In this document: piece after piece, positions 36,350 to 45,991 of the stretch
How positions within the stretch are numbered: the stretch's first letter is position 1
Layout of the letters: every line of letters begins with the position of its first letter
Origin: Halodurantibacterium flavum
GTDB taxonomy: Bacteria > Pseudomonadota > Alphaproteobacteria > Rhodobacterales > Rhodobacteraceae
NCBI RefSeq assembly: GCF_042681825.1
Contig: NZ_JBHUGH010000012.1
Span: 212,771 to 276,770, forward strand
Length of the DNA stretch: 64,000 bases
Direction: 5' to 3'
Translations under genes and position numbers: made by a program
Notes under the pieces: model-generated
Database searches by the model: none
What the model was told of the DNA's origin: nothing
Seen by the model: the letters and a program-made list of their open reading frames with translations, nothing else

Positions 36350-36943
36350 TCAGTAGCGCAGGCGGATCGTGCTGCCCGTGACCTCAACCCGCAGGCGGCG
36401 GCCCTGCGCCTGCACCTCGGCCGGAAGCAGCGCGAAATGCACGAGCGAGGCCGCGGGTTCGGGCGCGACCTCGGGCCGTTCGAGGCTGTCCCAAAGTGCG
36501 TAATCGACCCGCAGGCGCGGGCTGGCCCCGACGATCTCCCATCCCTCACCGTCCTGGGTGATGGTGACGGTGCCGCCGAAAGGCATGGCGGTTTCGATGC
36601 ACTGGACCACCAGAAACGCGAGCCGCACCTGATCGCGCGGAACTTCGCCCGTCGGGCGCCAGTCGACCCGCAGCCGCCCGCCCGAGGTCATGTCGCGCAG
36701 GATGCCGGTGATTTCCTGCCGGCCCATGCGTTGCGGCCCCGCAACGCCATAGGCCACCCGGAAAAACCGGATGCGGGCATTCGCGCTCAGCACGCTTTCG
36801 GCGATCAGGTCGGCCTCGGGGCCGCGCGCCTGACCGGCCATCATCATCAGTTCCAGCCCGTTGCCGATCGCGCCGAGAGGGCTGATAAGGTCGTGGCAGA
36901 TGCGCGAGGCGAGAAGCGCGCTGATATCGGTCGCGGCGGTCAT
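36350..36943 (-). CDS. chpT: Histidine phosphotransferase ChpT
   Basis: A 197-residue protein with the dimeric phosphotransferase pattern of ChpT. The phospho-accepting helix is SRICHDLISPLGAIGNGLEL with His17, and the C-terminal half is a degenerate HATPase-like domain (VQCIETAMPFGGTVTI). ChpT relays phosphate from the hybrid kinase CckA to CtrA and CpdR, controlling motility and cell-cycle or gene-transfer functions in alphaproteobacteria. The start at 36943 fits the family; the frame stays open upstream but would overlay the divergent DUF3553 gene. Confidence 0.88.
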   Translation of the reverse strand: MTAATDISALLASRICHDLISPLGAIGNGLELMMMAGQARGPEADLIAESVLSANARIRFFRVAYGVAGPQRMGRQEITGILRDMTSGGRLRVDWRPTGEVPRDQVRLAFLVVQCIETAMPFGGTVTITQDGEGWEIVGASPRLRVDYALWDSLERPEVAPEPAASLVHFALLPAEVQAQGRRLRVEVTGSTIRLRY

Positions 36944-36970
36944 GCGGCGACCCGGGACAGGAAGGATGAC

Positions 36971-37153
36971 ATGCTGGGCATCAATGCGATCCTTGAGCCG
37001 GGGATGCTGGTCCGGCACCCGGACCGGCCGGATTGGGGGCTGGGGCAGGTCCAGTCGCGCATCGGCACGCGCATCACCGTGAATTTCGAGCATGAGGGCA
37101 AGGTTGTCATTGATGGCCAGAGAGTTGGTTTGTTGCTGGTTCACGATTCCTGA
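36971..37153 (+). CDS. DUF3553 small protein
   Basis: A 60-residue protein containing LEPGMLVRHPDRPDWGLGQVQS and ITVNFEHEGKVVID. This is a compact beta-rich domain like the CarD/RID-type small folds and matches the DUF3553 family common in alphaproteobacteria. Its role is unknown. It diverges from chpT with only 27 bp between starts, an arrangement I recall as recurrent in Rhodobacterales, so the pair may share a promoter region. Confidence 0.75.
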   Translation: MLGINAILEPGMLVRHPDRPDWGLGQVQSRIGTRITVNFEHEGKVVIDGQRVGLLLVHDS

Positions 37154-37301
37154 AAACGGTAAACAAAGCGTTTAACAACTCAAGGTTGTGTCGCGGTGAC
37201 GTTACGCCGCTGCCTGTTTCAGTTGCATAATTGTCGCGCACGCCCTACAACCGGCCCACGGTCTGGCCCTTTCGGGCCGCCTGCCCAACGACAGCGATCT
37301 G

Positions 37302-38087
37302 ATGACCCCGGAAGAGCCGCATTTCGAACTGAGACTGGCCACGGAAGAACGTGACCTTCTGGCGGCGCAGCGGCTTCGTTACAATGTGTTCGTGACCGAA
37401 CTGGGCGGCGACGGCGATCTGGTCGACCATGACCGGCGGCTGGAACGCGATGCCTATGACCCCTATTACGACCACCTGTTGCTGATCGACCGGCGCCGCG
37501 ATGCCGCAGCGCTCGACCATGTGGTCGGTGTCTATCGCCTGCTGCCCTGCGACCGGGTGGCCAAGCTCGGGCGGTATTACAGCGAGGGCGAATACGATCT
37601 TGCGCCGCTCAAGGCGTCGGGGCGGCGGTTGCTGGAACTGGGGCGGTCCTGCGTCCATGCCGAGTATCGCGGCGGCACGGCGATGTTCCACCTCTGGAAC
37701 GGGCTGGCCGATTACGTCCTGCGCCGGGAAATCGAGATCCTGTTCGGGGTCGCGAGCTTTCACGGCACGGATATCGAGGCGCTGCGCCAGCCGCTGAGCT
37801 ATCTTTACCGCAACCACCTGGCACCCGAGGGGCTGCGCGTGCGCGTGCAGCCGGATCATTTCCAGTCCATGGATCTTTTGCCGCCCGACGCGATCGACCG
37901 GCGCGAGGCGATGCGGCTGACGCCTGCGCTCATCAAGGCCTATATCCGGCTTGGCGGCTTCGTTGGCGACGGTGCCTTTGTCGATCATGCCTTCAACACG
38001 ACCGATATCTGCCTGTTGATGGACACCCGCGTCATGTCCGAAAAGCACCGGGGCTTTTACACCCGCAAGCAAGAGGCCCGCGTGTGA
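37302..38087 (+). CDS. olsB: Ornithine N-acyltransferase OlsB
   Basis: A 261-residue GNAT-fold acyltransferase. LRYNVFVTELGGD at residues 26-38 is the characteristic N-terminal motif. It is followed by VVGVYRLLPCD, LELGRSCVHAEYRGGTAMFHLW (acyl donor site) and GVASFHGTD. OlsB makes lyso-ornithine lipid by adding a 3-hydroxyacyl group to ornithine. Its stop overlaps the olsA start (GTGA at 38084), so the two steps of ornithine-lipid synthesis are coupled. Phosphate limitation often induces these lipids; no Pho box was evident here. Confidence 0.9.
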   Translation: MTPEEPHFELRLATEERDLLAAQRLRYNVFVTELGGDGDLVDHDRRLERDAYDPYYDHLLLIDRRRDAAALDHVVGVYRLLPCDRVAKLGRYYSEGEYDLAPLKASGRRLLELGRSCVHAEYRGGTAMFHLWNGLADYVLRREIEILFGVASFHGTDIEALRQPLSYLYRNHLAPEGLRVRVQPDHFQSMDLLPPDAIDRREAMRLTPALIKAYIRLGGFVGDGAFVDHAFNTTDICLLMDTRVMSEKHRGFYTRKQEARV

Positions 38088-38911
38088 CCACCTGGCATTC
38101 TGCCGAGGCGCCGCCGGAAAACCCGATCATCACGCCGCTTGGCTGGGGGCTGGTCATGCTGCGCGGCCTGGCGCTGGGGGTCGTGACCTATGGCTGTCTG
38201 GCGTTGTTGCTTATGCTGCGGCTGGTCGAACGGCCGCTTTTCGGGCTGAATCGTCCGTGGACGCCCTTTATCACCCAGTTCGTCTGCCGGGCGGCCTTTG
38301 TGATCCTTGGCATTCGCCTGCGTGTGACCGGGCGGCCCATGACAGGCCGGGGCGCGATTGTGGCCAACCATGCCTCATGGCTGGATATCTTCACGCTCAA
38401 CGCGCCGCAGCGGATCTATTACGTGTCCAAGTCCGAGGTCGCGGGCTGGCCGGGGATCGGCTGGCTGGCGCGGGCGACCGGCACGGTCTTCATCACCCGC
38501 AGCGGGCGCGAGGCCCAGACCCAACGCGCGCAATTCGAGGCGCGGCTCCGGGCGGGGCACAGGCTCTTGTTCTTTCCGGAGGGCACGAGCACCGATGGCC
38601 GCCGCGTGCTGCCGTTCAAGTCGACCCTGTTCGCGGCGTTCTTCAGCGACGGTCTGGACGATATCCTGGAAATCCAGCCGGTGAGCGTGATCTATCACGC
38701 GCCGGACGGCGCCGATCCCCGTTTTTACGGCTGGTGGGGTGATATGGCGTTCGGGCCGCACCTGCTGCGAGTTCTTGCCCAGCCCCGGCAGGGCGCGGCC
38801 GAGGTGATCTTTCATCCGCCCGTCCGCGTTTCGGATTTCGCCGACCGCAAGGCGCTGGCCGCCCGGTGCGAGGCGGCCGTGCGCGCGCCCTTCAGCCCAG
38901 CGGCGCCGTAA
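38084..38911 (+). CDS. olsA: O-acyltransferase OlsA (lyso-ornithine lipid acyltransferase)
   Basis: A 275-residue PlsC-family membrane enzyme. The acyltransferase motif HX4D is NHASWLD, the second motif is FFPEGTSTDG, and an N-terminal membrane helix lies around residues 22-45. It transfers an acyl chain to lyso-ornithine lipid, completing ornithine lipid; in some Rhodobacter the same enzyme also makes phosphatidic acid. It starts with GTG at 38084. The end overlaps the convergent ThiE-like gene by 20 bp. Confidence 0.88.
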   Translation: MTTWHSAEAPPENPIITPLGWGLVMLRGLALGVVTYGCLALLLMLRLVERPLFGLNRPWTPFITQFVCRAAFVILGIRLRVTGRPMTGRGAIVANHASWLDIFTLNAPQRIYYVSKSEVAGWPGIGWLARATGTVFITRSGREAQTQRAQFEARLRAGHRLLFFPEGTSTDGRRVLPFKSTLFAAFFSDGLDDILEIQPVSVIYHAPDGADPRFYGWWGDMAFGPHLLRVLAQPRQGAAEVIFHPPVRVSDFADRKALAARCEAAVRAPFSPAAP

Positions 38912-39506
38912 GGGCGCGCAGCGCTGCGAGCGCGTCGTCCTGCGACCAGATTTCGTCGCCGATGCCGAAAAAGTCGGTCATCGGCGCAAGCCGGGCGACA
39001 TCCGCCTGAGTCAGGGCGCCCTCGGCCACCACCGGCACCTCGATCATTTCGGACCACCAGGAAAAGAGCTCGTCATCGGCGCGGCTGCCATCGCCAAGCG
39101 GCGTCTGCCCCACCGGGCCGAAGGCCACATAATCCGCCCCGGCCTCGGCCGCGTTGATCCCGTCATGGCGGGTCGTGCCGCAAAAGGCGCCGACGATCGC
39201 GTCTTCGCCCAGATCCTTGCGCGCCTTGCGCAGGACGCGGATGTCCGACAGGTGGACACCATCGAGCCCCAGCCGTTCCACCATCAGCAGGTGACGCTCA
39301 ATCACCAGCGCCACGTCGCGCGCATGGGTGATCTCGCGCAGCGTATCGGCGGCGCGGGCGATCTCATCCTCATCGCGGGTGGCAAGGGCGAGCCGCACGC
39401 AGGCGATGTCCGCCGCGTCGAGGATTGCCGCAAGCCGGTCGCCGAACACGTCGGTCTCAAAGGCGGGCGGCGTAATGAGGTAAAGCTGGGGACGGTCTTC
39501 GGCCAT
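38892..39506 (-). CDS. Thiamine phosphate synthase-like protein (ThiE family)
   Basis: A 204-residue TIM-barrel protein. LYLITPPAFE replaces the usual ThiE start YLVTD. GLDGVHLSDIRVLRKARKDLGEDAIVGAFCGTT and AGADYVAFGPVGQT match the pyrophosphate-binding strands, with FGPVG in place of the usual G-P-V/I-F. Several ThiE catalytic positions are altered, so it may be a TenI-like or diverged member rather than the main ThiE. No other thiamine genes are near. It overlaps olsA tail-to-tail by 20 bp. Confidence 0.72.
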   Translation of the reverse strand: MAEDRPQLYLITPPAFETDVFGDRLAAILDAADIACVRLALATRDEDEIARAADTLREITHARDVALVIERHLLMVERLGLDGVHLSDIRVLRKARKDLGEDAIVGAFCGTTRHDGINAAEAGADYVAFGPVGQTPLGDGSRADDELFSWWSEMIEVPVVAEGALTQADVARLAPMTDFFGIGDEIWSQDDALAALRALTAPLG

Positions 39507-39624
39507 GGTCCACTCCGTTTCCGGCCCTCTTACCCTGCGACCGGCATGGCGGCAAGCGCGCCTTGGGCTTGCCCTCGGGCAAAGCGGGGCCTATGGGGTC
39601 GGGGCAGTCAAGGTGAGCGATGGC

Positions 39625-40377
39625 ATGGTGGAAAGCTGGTCAGGCCCGGCGCCCGCGGTGGTTCTGGTGCGTCCGCAGATGGGCGAGAACATCGGCGCGG
39701 CGGCACGGGCGATGTGGAATTTCGGGCTGGACCGGATGCGGATCGTCGATCCGCGCGACGGCTGGCCCAATTCGCGCGCGGTCGCCATGGCAAGCGGGGC
39801 CGGGCGCGTCCTGGACAATGCCGGGATTTTCCCGACCGTGCCCGAGGCGCTGGCCGACTGCACCTATGTCTTTGCCACCACGGCGCGCGGGCGCGGCCTG
39901 ACCAAGCCGGTGATGACGCCGGAACGGGCGATGGAACATGCGCGCGCGCTGATCGCACAGGGGCAGAAGGTCGGCATCCTGTTCGGCCCCGAACGCGCGG
40001 GACTGGAAAATGAGGATGTGGCACGCGCCAACGCCATCATCTCGGTCCCGGTGAACCCGGAATTCCCCTCGCTCAATCTTGCGCAATGCGTGTTGCTGGT
40101 GGGCTATGAATGGCGCCGCCAGACGGTCGCGGCGGTGCCCGAGGTGATGGAGATGGCAAAGACCGAGTTCGCCGAGGCCATCGAGGTCGAGAAGCTGGGC
40201 GATCATTTCGAGGCGCAGCTGGAAGAGGCGGGTTTCTTTTTCCCGGACCACAAGGCAGCCGGAATGAAGATAAACCTGCGCAACATGTGGTCGCGGATGC
40301 CCCTGACGCGCGCGGATGTGCAGACGCTGCACGGTATCCTGCGGCAGATGGTGCGACGCCGTGGCAGGCCCGACTGA
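39625..40377 (+). CDS. trmJ: tRNA (cytidine/uridine-32-2-O-)-methyltransferase TrmJ-like
   Basis: A 250-residue SPOUT methyltransferase. The family start VVLVRPQMGENIGAAARAMWNFGL, the middle RGLTKPVMTP, and the knot motifs ILFGPERAGLENEDV and VPVNPEFPSLNLAQCVLLVGYEWRR are all present. TrmJ methylates the ribose of position 32 in tRNAs. The start at 39625 has AAGGTGA eight bases upstream; a GTG at 39613 is also possible. It stands as a single gene before ctaA. Confidence 0.88.
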   Translation: MVESWSGPAPAVVLVRPQMGENIGAAARAMWNFGLDRMRIVDPRDGWPNSRAVAMASGAGRVLDNAGIFPTVPEALADCTYVFATTARGRGLTKPVMTPERAMEHARALIAQGQKVGILFGPERAGLENEDVARANAIISVPVNPEFPSLNLAQCVLLVGYEWRRQTVAAVPEVMEMAKTEFAEAIEVEKLGDHFEAQLEEAGFFFPDHKAAGMKINLRNMWSRMPLTRADVQTLHGILRQMVRRRGRPD

Positions 40378-40439
40378 CGCGGGCCCGACTTGAAGACCAG
40401 AGGGCCGGGGCCTAGTTTCCCGCGCGACAGGAGGCATCC

Positions 40440-41582
40440 ATGGCAAAGACTCGTTCGATCTTCGAAGAGGTCGCGACCCCGGGCCGCGCCGCGCCCGTCG
40501 CGGGTGGCATCGACCGGGGCCGGGGTGGCGGCCGAGGGGCGATCCGCATCTGGCTGATGGTGCTCTTTGCGCTTGTGGTGCTGATGATCGCGGTGGGCGG
40601 GCTCACGCGGCTGACCGGGTCGGGCCTTTCGATCACCGAATGGCGGCCTGTCACCGGCGCGATCCCGCCCCTGTCCGAGGCGCGCTGGCAAGAGGAATTC
40701 GAGCTCTATCGCCAGATCCCCCAATACGAGTTGCTGAATTACGGGATGAGCCTGGAGGAATTCAAGTTCATCTACTGGTGGGAATGGGGGCACAGGCAGC
40801 TTGGCCGGGTGATGGGGCTGATCTGGGGCGTGGGCTTTGTCTTTTTCTGGGCGACGGGGCGCATCCCGACGGGCTGGACGCGGCGCCTGTTGCTGATCGG
40901 CGCGCTCGGGGGGCTGCAAGGGGCGATCGGCTGGTGGATGGTGGCCTCGGGCCTCTCGGGCGACATGACGCGGGTGGCGTCCTACCGGCTGGCGACCCAT
41001 CTGGGGCTGGCTTTTGTCATCCTCGGGTTCATCGCGTGGTATGTCTTTTTGCTGGGGCGGTCGGAAACGCAGCTTTTGCAGGCCCGTCGTGCGCGCGAGG
41101 GGCGGCTCTTCAGCCTTGGAACGGGGCTGATGCATTTCGCCTTTCTCCAGATCCTGCTGGGTGCGCTGGTCGCGGGCATCGACGCGGGCCGCAGCTATAC
41201 CGACTGGCCGCTGATGCACGGCGTCTTCTTCCCGCCCGAGAGCTTTGACCTGCGGCCGCTCTGGTCCAACTTTTTCGAGAACCCGGCGCTGGTGCAGTTC
41301 ATGCATCGCATGGCGGGCTATCTGCTTTTCGCTTTCGGCATCGTGGCCTTTCTGCGCGGGCGCCGCAGCGCCCATGGGGAGACCCGGGCAGCATTCACGC
41401 TCATGCTGGCGGTGATGGTGTTGCAGGTTGTGCTGGGCATCCTCACCGTCATGGCCGGCGCCCCTTGGCAGCTTGCCATCCTGCACCAGTTTACCGCGGT
41501 GCTTCTGTGGGTCATGATCCTGCGGGTGCGGTTCCTTGCGCAATATCCCATCGTAACCTCGATCCGCGGAGCGAAGGCATGA
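40440..41582 (+). CDS. ctaA: Heme A synthase CtaA (Cox15 type)
   Basis: A 380-residue membrane protein with eight hydrophobic segments in two repeats. GGLTRLTGSGLSITEWRPVTGAIPP near residue 55 and WWEWGHRQLGRVMG (a heme His) are followed by RLATHLGLAFV, FMHRMAGYLLF and LAILHQFTAVLLW with the other histidines. It lacks the extracellular cysteine pair, as in the Cox15-type enzymes of alphaproteobacteria and mitochondria. It converts heme O to heme A for aa3 oxidase. An AGGAGG site stands well placed before the ATG. Confidence 0.94.
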   Translation: MAKTRSIFEEVATPGRAAPVAGGIDRGRGGGRGAIRIWLMVLFALVVLMIAVGGLTRLTGSGLSITEWRPVTGAIPPLSEARWQEEFELYRQIPQYELLNYGMSLEEFKFIYWWEWGHRQLGRVMGLIWGVGFVFFWATGRIPTGWTRRLLLIGALGGLQGAIGWWMVASGLSGDMTRVASYRLATHLGLAFVILGFIAWYVFLLGRSETQLLQARRAREGRLFSLGTGLMHFAFLQILLGALVAGIDAGRSYTDWPLMHGVFFPPESFDLRPLWSNFFENPALVQFMHRMAGYLLFAFGIVAFLRGRRSAHGETRAAFTLMLAVMVLQVVLGILTVMAGAPWQLAILHQFTAVLLWVMILRVRFLAQYPIVTSIRGAKA

Positions 41583-43048
41583 GCAGCTATGAAGACCTGA
41601 TGGCGTTCCAGCGAGACACCGAGGCGCTGGCGCAGGTCGCGGGCCGTCTCGGCTGGGATCAGGAAACCATGATGCCGCGCGGCGCCGCCGAACAACGCGG
41701 CGAGGAAATGGGTGCGCTCGAATCCGTGCTGCACGCCCGGCGCACCGATCCCCGGCTGGGCGAATGGCTGGAAACCGTGACCCCGGGGGATGAGGTCGCG
41801 GTCGCGCAGCTGCGCGAAATCCGCCGCAGCTATGAACGCAATGTCAAGGTTCCGGCCCGGCTGGCCTCTGAAATCGCGCGTGTCACAAGCGTGGCGCAGG
41901 GGATCTGGGCCGAGGCGCGCGCGAATGAGGATGTGGCGGCCTTTCTGCCGACCCTGGCCGAGGTGCTGCGCCTGCGCCGCGAAGAGGCCGCGGCCCTGGC
42001 CGATGGCGGCGACCCTTATGACGCGCTGTTGCAGGATTATGAGCCAGAGACCTCGGGCGCGCTGATCGCCGCGCTGTTCGACCGGATGCGCCCGCGGCTT
42101 GTCGCGCTGCGCGAGGCGGTTCTGGGGTCAGACCGCCAGCCCGCCGCCCTGACAGGCCACTACCCCGAGGCCGCGCAGATCCGCCTGTCGCGCGAGATCG
42201 CGCGCAACTTCGGCTATGACTTCAGCCGCGGGCGGCTCGACCTTGCCGTCCATCCGTTCAGCTCCGGGTCGGGCAACGATGTGCGGATCACCACGCGGGT
42301 GAATGAAAAAGACCCGTTCAACTGCTTTTATTCCACGATCCACGAGGTCGGGCACGCCTGCTACGAACTGGGGGTCGATCCGGATTTCCTGCTGACGCCG
42401 CTGGGGCGCGGTGCATCCATGGGCGTTCACGAAAGCCAGAGCCGGATCTATGAGAACCAGCTGGGCCGCAGCCGCGCCTATACCGGCTGGTTGTTCGGCC
42501 GGATGCAGCAGGTCTTTGACATGGCGCCGGGGGATGCCGAAGCCTTCTATGCGACGGTGAACCGGGTTCAGCAGGGGTTCATCCGCACCGAATCCGATGA
42601 GGTCCAGTATAACCTGCATGTGATGCTGCGCTTCGATCTGGAACGCGCGCTGATCGCCGGCACGCTGGAGGTCGCCGATCTGGAAGAGGCGTGGAACAGC
42701 CGCTTCCTCGCCGATTTCGGGGTTGCGGTCGAAAAGCCTTCGGACGGGGTTCTGCAGGACGTGCACTGGTCGGTCGGACTTTTCGGCTATTTCCCGACCT
42801 ACACGCTGGGCAATGTCTATGCGGGCTGCCTGCACCACGCGTTGCGTGAGGCTGTGCCCGACCTTGATGCCGCGCTGGCCGAGGGGCGCAGCGCCCCCGC
42901 GACCGAATGGCTGCGCGAAAACGTGCAGCGCCATGGCGCGCGGCTTGCCCCGCGCGAGGTGATCGCGACGGCCTGCGGGTTCGAGCCGGATGAAGAGCCG
43001 CTCCTGACCTATCTGGAGGCCAAGTTCGGCGAGCTTTACGGCATCTGA
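41579..43048 (+). CDS. M32-family metallocarboxypeptidase
   Basis: A 489-residue peptidase, normal for the M32 (Taq carboxypeptidase) family. The zinc motif HExxH is [11 protein letters not shown], followed about 25 residues later by [12 protein letters not shown], which holds the third ligand and the family-specific HES. Other family marks are [35 protein letters not shown] and [13 protein letters not shown]. It removes C-terminal residues from cytoplasmic peptides. The gene overlaps ctaA by 4 bp; there is no obvious functional link. Confidence 0.93.
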   Translation: MSSYEDLMAFQRDTEALAQVAGRLGWDQETMMPRGAAEQRGEEMGALESVLHARRTDPRLGEWLETVTPGDEVAVAQLREIRRSYERNVKVPARLASEIARVTSVAQGIWAEARANEDVAAFLPTLAEVLRLRREEAAALADGGDPYDALLQDYEPETSGALIAALFDRMRPRLVALREAVLGSDRQPAALTGHYPEAAQIRLSREIARNFGYDFSRGRLDLAVHPFSSGSGNDVRITTRVNEKDPFNCFYSTIHEVGHACYELGVDPDFLLTPLGRGASMGVHESQSRIYENQLGRSRAYTGWLFGRMQQVFDMAPGDAEAFYATVNRVQQGFIRTESDEVQYNLHVMLRFDLERALIAGTLEVADLEEAWNSRFLADFGVAVEKPSDGVLQDVHWSVGLFGYFPTYTLGNVYAGCLHHALREAVPDLDAALAEGRSAPATEWLRENVQRHGARLAPREVIATACGFEPDEEPLLTYLEAKFGELYGI

Positions 43049-43116
43049 CCCTTGCCATTCCTGCCCGCGCTGCCCACCCTGCGCAGGCAGGGGAACCGGG
43101 CCAACGGGGGCATCGC

Positions 43117-44802
43117 ATGACGCTTGAAAGACGGATCGACCAGGGCCGGGGGGCAGAGCCTGCGGATCTCGTACTGCGCGGGGGACGGGTGCTCGACCTC
43201 GTGACCGGCGACCTTCTGGAGGGCGATGTCGCGATCTGCGGCGATACGATCGTGGGAACCTGCGCCGGCTACGAGGGGCGGGAGGTCGTCGACGTATCGG
43301 GCAAGACGCTCGTCCCCGGTTTCATCGACACGCATCTTCATATCGAGTCGAGCCTTGTCACCCCGTTCGAATTCGACCGCTGTGTCGCCCCGCGCGGTGT
43401 CACCACCGCGATCTGCGACCCGCATGAGATCGCGAATGTCGCGGGGTTGGAGGGGATACATTATTTCCTCGAAGCGAGCAGCCGGACCCTCATGGACATC
43501 CGCGTCCAGCTGTCGTCCTGCGTGCCCTCGACCGCGATGGAAACGGCGGGGGCGGACCTTTCGGCCGCGGATCTTGCGGCGCTGAAGGACCATCCGCGCG
43601 TCATCGGGCTGGCGGAGTTCATGAACTACCCCGGGGTGATCCACAAGGACCCGGGCGCGATGGACAAGCTGCGCGCCTTTGCCGGGCGCCATATCGACGG
43701 GCATGCCCCCCTGTTGCGCGGGCGCGACCTGAACGCCTATCTCAGCGCAGGCATTCGCACCGAGCATGAGGCGACCACCGCCGAAGAGGCGCGGGAAAAG
43801 CTGCAAAAGGGAATGCGCATCCTGATCCGCGAAGGGTCGGTGTCAAAGGACATGAACGCGCTCGCGCCGCTTTTGACCGAACGGACGGCACCCTACATGG
43901 CGCTTTGCACGGATGACCGCAATCCGCTCGACATCGCTGAACACGGGCATCTCGACTACATGATCCGGAGCCTGATCGCGCTGGGTGTGCCGCCGCTGGC
44001 CGTCTATCGTGCGGCCAGCCTCTCGGCGGCCGAGGCGTTCGGGCTCAAGGACCGGGGGCAGATCGCGCCGGGCAAGCGCGCCGATATCGTCGTTCTGGAC
44101 GACTTGGCAACGTGTCGGGCGACACTGGTGCTGTGCGGCGGCAGACGGGTGGATGAGGCAGGCTTTGCCGCGCGCGAGACCCTGCCGCCGGTCGCACGCC
44201 AGAGCGTGAAGGCCCCGACGGTGCAGGCCAGCGATTTCCGCCTGCCCGGCGGACCGGAAACCCCTGTGATCGGCATCCTGCCGGGCAAGATCATCACCGA
44301 GCACCTGACCGAGGATATCCCCGCGCGGGACGGCGACCGCCGCCCCGACCCGTCCCGCGACCTTGTCCGCATCACCGTGATCGAGCGGCACGGACGGAAC
44401 GGCAATATCGCGAACGGCTTCGTGCGCGGCTTCGGGCTGCAGCGGGGGGCCATCGCCTCGACCGTCTGCCACGATCATCACAACATCGCCGTTGTCGGCG
44501 CGGATCACGACGACATGGCGCTGGCCGCGAACCGGCTGGGGCAGATCGAAGGCGGCTTTGTCGTTGTCGCGGGGGGCGAGGTTCTGGCCGAACTGCCCCT
44601 GCCCGTCGCGGGGCTGATGAGCCTCGATCCCTTCGAGACGGTGCATGAGGCGCTTGTGACCCTGCGGGCCGCCGCCCGGTCGCTTGGCGTGACGCTGGAA
44701 GAGCCGTTCCTGCAACTCGCGTTCCTGGCCCTGCCGGTGATCCCGCATCTCAAGATCACCGACCACGGCATGGTCGACGTGGATCGTTTTGCGGTGATGT
44801 GA
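43117..44802 (+). CDS. ade: Adenine deaminase Ade
   Basis: A 561-residue amidohydrolase-superfamily enzyme. The metal motif is [11 protein letters not shown], followed by [48 protein letters not shown], and [10 protein letters not shown] near the catalytic Asp. Length and the C-terminal [22 protein letters not shown] domain match Ade. It deaminates adenine to hypoxanthine in purine salvage. It is a single gene, ending in a double hairpin shared with the convergent alcohol dehydrogenase gene. Confidence 0.93.
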   Translation: MTLERRIDQGRGAEPADLVLRGGRVLDLVTGDLLEGDVAICGDTIVGTCAGYEGREVVDVSGKTLVPGFIDTHLHIESSLVTPFEFDRCVAPRGVTTAICDPHEIANVAGLEGIHYFLEASSRTLMDIRVQLSSCVPSTAMETAGADLSAADLAALKDHPRVIGLAEFMNYPGVIHKDPGAMDKLRAFAGRHIDGHAPLLRGRDLNAYLSAGIRTEHEATTAEEAREKLQKGMRILIREGSVSKDMNALAPLLTERTAPYMALCTDDRNPLDIAEHGHLDYMIRSLIALGVPPLAVYRAASLSAAEAFGLKDRGQIAPGKRADIVVLDDLATCRATLVLCGGRRVDEAGFAARETLPPVARQSVKAPTVQASDFRLPGGPETPVIGILPGKIITEHLTEDIPARDGDRRPDPSRDLVRITVIERHGRNGNIANGFVRGFGLQRGAIASTVCHDHHNIAVVGADHDDMALAANRLGQIEGGFVVVAGGEVLAELPLPVAGLMSLDPFETVHEALVTLRAAARSLGVTLEEPFLQLAFLALPVIPHLKITDHGMVDVDRFAVM

Positions 44803-44840
44803 CATGCGCCTTTGCGGCGCATGCCACTGGTTTTCAGTGG
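44803..44840. terminator. Paired hairpins between convergent ade and alcohol dehydrogenase genes
   Basis: Two adjacent hairpins: CATGCGCC (44803-44810) with GGCGCATG (44816-44823), and CCACTG (44824-44829) with CAGTGG (44835-44840) around a GTTTT loop. The second overlaps the stop codon of the leftward gene. They probably end both transcripts. Confidence 0.65.
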
Positions 44841-45991
44841 TTCGCCCTGAAACACTCCTCGAAGAGCGCGCGGGTGTTGCCCTGCGTCATCTCGACGGGG
44901 TTGCCGCCGACCGAGGGGTCCTCCAACGCCATGGCGGTCAGCTCTTCCAGCCGGTCGGTGCCCAGGCCAAGATCCCCCAGCGTGTCGGGGATAGAGAGGT
45001 CGTGGCGCAGCGACAGGATACGCTGATAAAAGCCGTCAAAGCCGCCACCGATGCCAAGATAATCGGCCGCGCGGGAAATGCGGTCCTCGATCGCGGGGCG
45101 GTTGAAGCGCAGGCAGGCGGGCATCACCACCGCATTCGTTGTGCCGTGATGGGTGTTGTAGACCGCGCCCACGGGATGCGACAGCGCGTGGATCGCCCCC
45201 AGTCCCTTCTGGAATGCGACGGCGCCCATGGCGGCGGCTGACATCATCTCGGCCCGGGCCGTCAGATCGGTGCCGTCCGCATAGGCGCGGGGAAGGTTCT
45301 CGAGGACAAGCCGCATCCCCTCCAGCGCGATGCCCTGGCTCATCGGGTGGTAGAAGGGGCTCGAATAGGCCTCAAGGCAATGGGCGAGCGCGTCCATTCC
45401 GGTGCCGGCCGTGATGACCCGGGGCATCCCGACCGTCAGTTCGGGGTCGCATATGGTGATCGTGGGCAGGATCCTGGGGTGGAATATGATCTTCTTGACG
45501 TGCGTCTCGCTATTCGTCAGAACGCCGGCGCGGCCCACCTCGGACCCGGTGCCCGCCGTCGTCGGAACGGCAATGATCGGCGCAATTCCGGCAGCATCGG
45601 CCCGGGTCCACCAGTCGCCGATATCCTCGAAATCCCAGACCGGGCGGCTTTGTCCCGACATGAAGGCGATGAGTTTTCCGAGGTCGAGCGCCGATCCGCC
45701 GCCAAAGGCCACGACGCCGTCATGCCCCCCCTCACGATAGACCTTGAGGCCTGCAGCCAGGTTCACCTCGGAAGGGTTCGGATCGACCTCGGCAAAGACG
45801 GCGCGACCAAGGCCGGCGGCATCCAGAACGTCAAGCGCGGCGCCCGTGATCGGAAGCGCCGCAAGCGCCTTGTCGGTCACCAGCAGCGGGCGGGCGATGC
45901 CTGCGGCCGTGCAGGCCTCGGCCAGCTCGGCGATGCGCCCCGCCCCAAAGCGGACGGCGGTAGGGTAGGACCAGTTGGCGCGCAGCGTCAT
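44834..45991 (-). CDS. Iron-containing alcohol dehydrogenase
   Basis: A 385-residue group III alcohol dehydrogenase. NAD-site motifs are FGGGSALDLGKLIAFM and PTTAGTGSEVG. Iron ligands lie in DALAHCLEAYSSPFYHPMSQG and HALSHPVGAVYNTHHGTTNA. In this operon it follows the aldehyde dehydrogenase (4-bp overlap). It would oxidise an alcohol to the aldehyde that its partner converts to an acid, possibly on a gamma-glutamylated amino alcohol. The substrate is inferred only from neighbours. Confidence 0.9.
   Translation of the reverse strand: MTLRANWSYPTAVRFGAGRIAELAEACTAAGIARPLLVTDKALAALPITGAALDVLDAAGLGRAVFAEVDPNPSEVNLAAGLKVYREGGHDGVVAFGGGSALDLGKLIAFMSGQSRPVWDFEDIGDWWTRADAAGIAPIIAVPTTAGTGSEVGRAGVLTNSETHVKKIIFHPRILPTITICDPELTVGMPRVITAGTGMDALAHCLEAYSSPFYHPMSQGIALEGMRLVLENLPRAYADGTDLTARAEMMSAAAMGAVAFQKGLGAIHALSHPVGAVYNTHHGTTNAVVMPACLRFNRPAIEDRISRAADYLGIGGGFDGFYQRILSLRHDLSIPDTLGDLGLGTDRLEELTAMALEDPSVGGNPVEMTQGNTRALFEECFRANH

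Noticed and set aside
37154..37301. Possible CtrA site (GTAAAC...GTTTAAC) downstream of the DUF3553 gene, near chpT
   Set aside because: It does not match the TTAA-N7-TTAA spacing, and it lies before olsB, which is not an expected CtrA target. Chance occurrence is likely.
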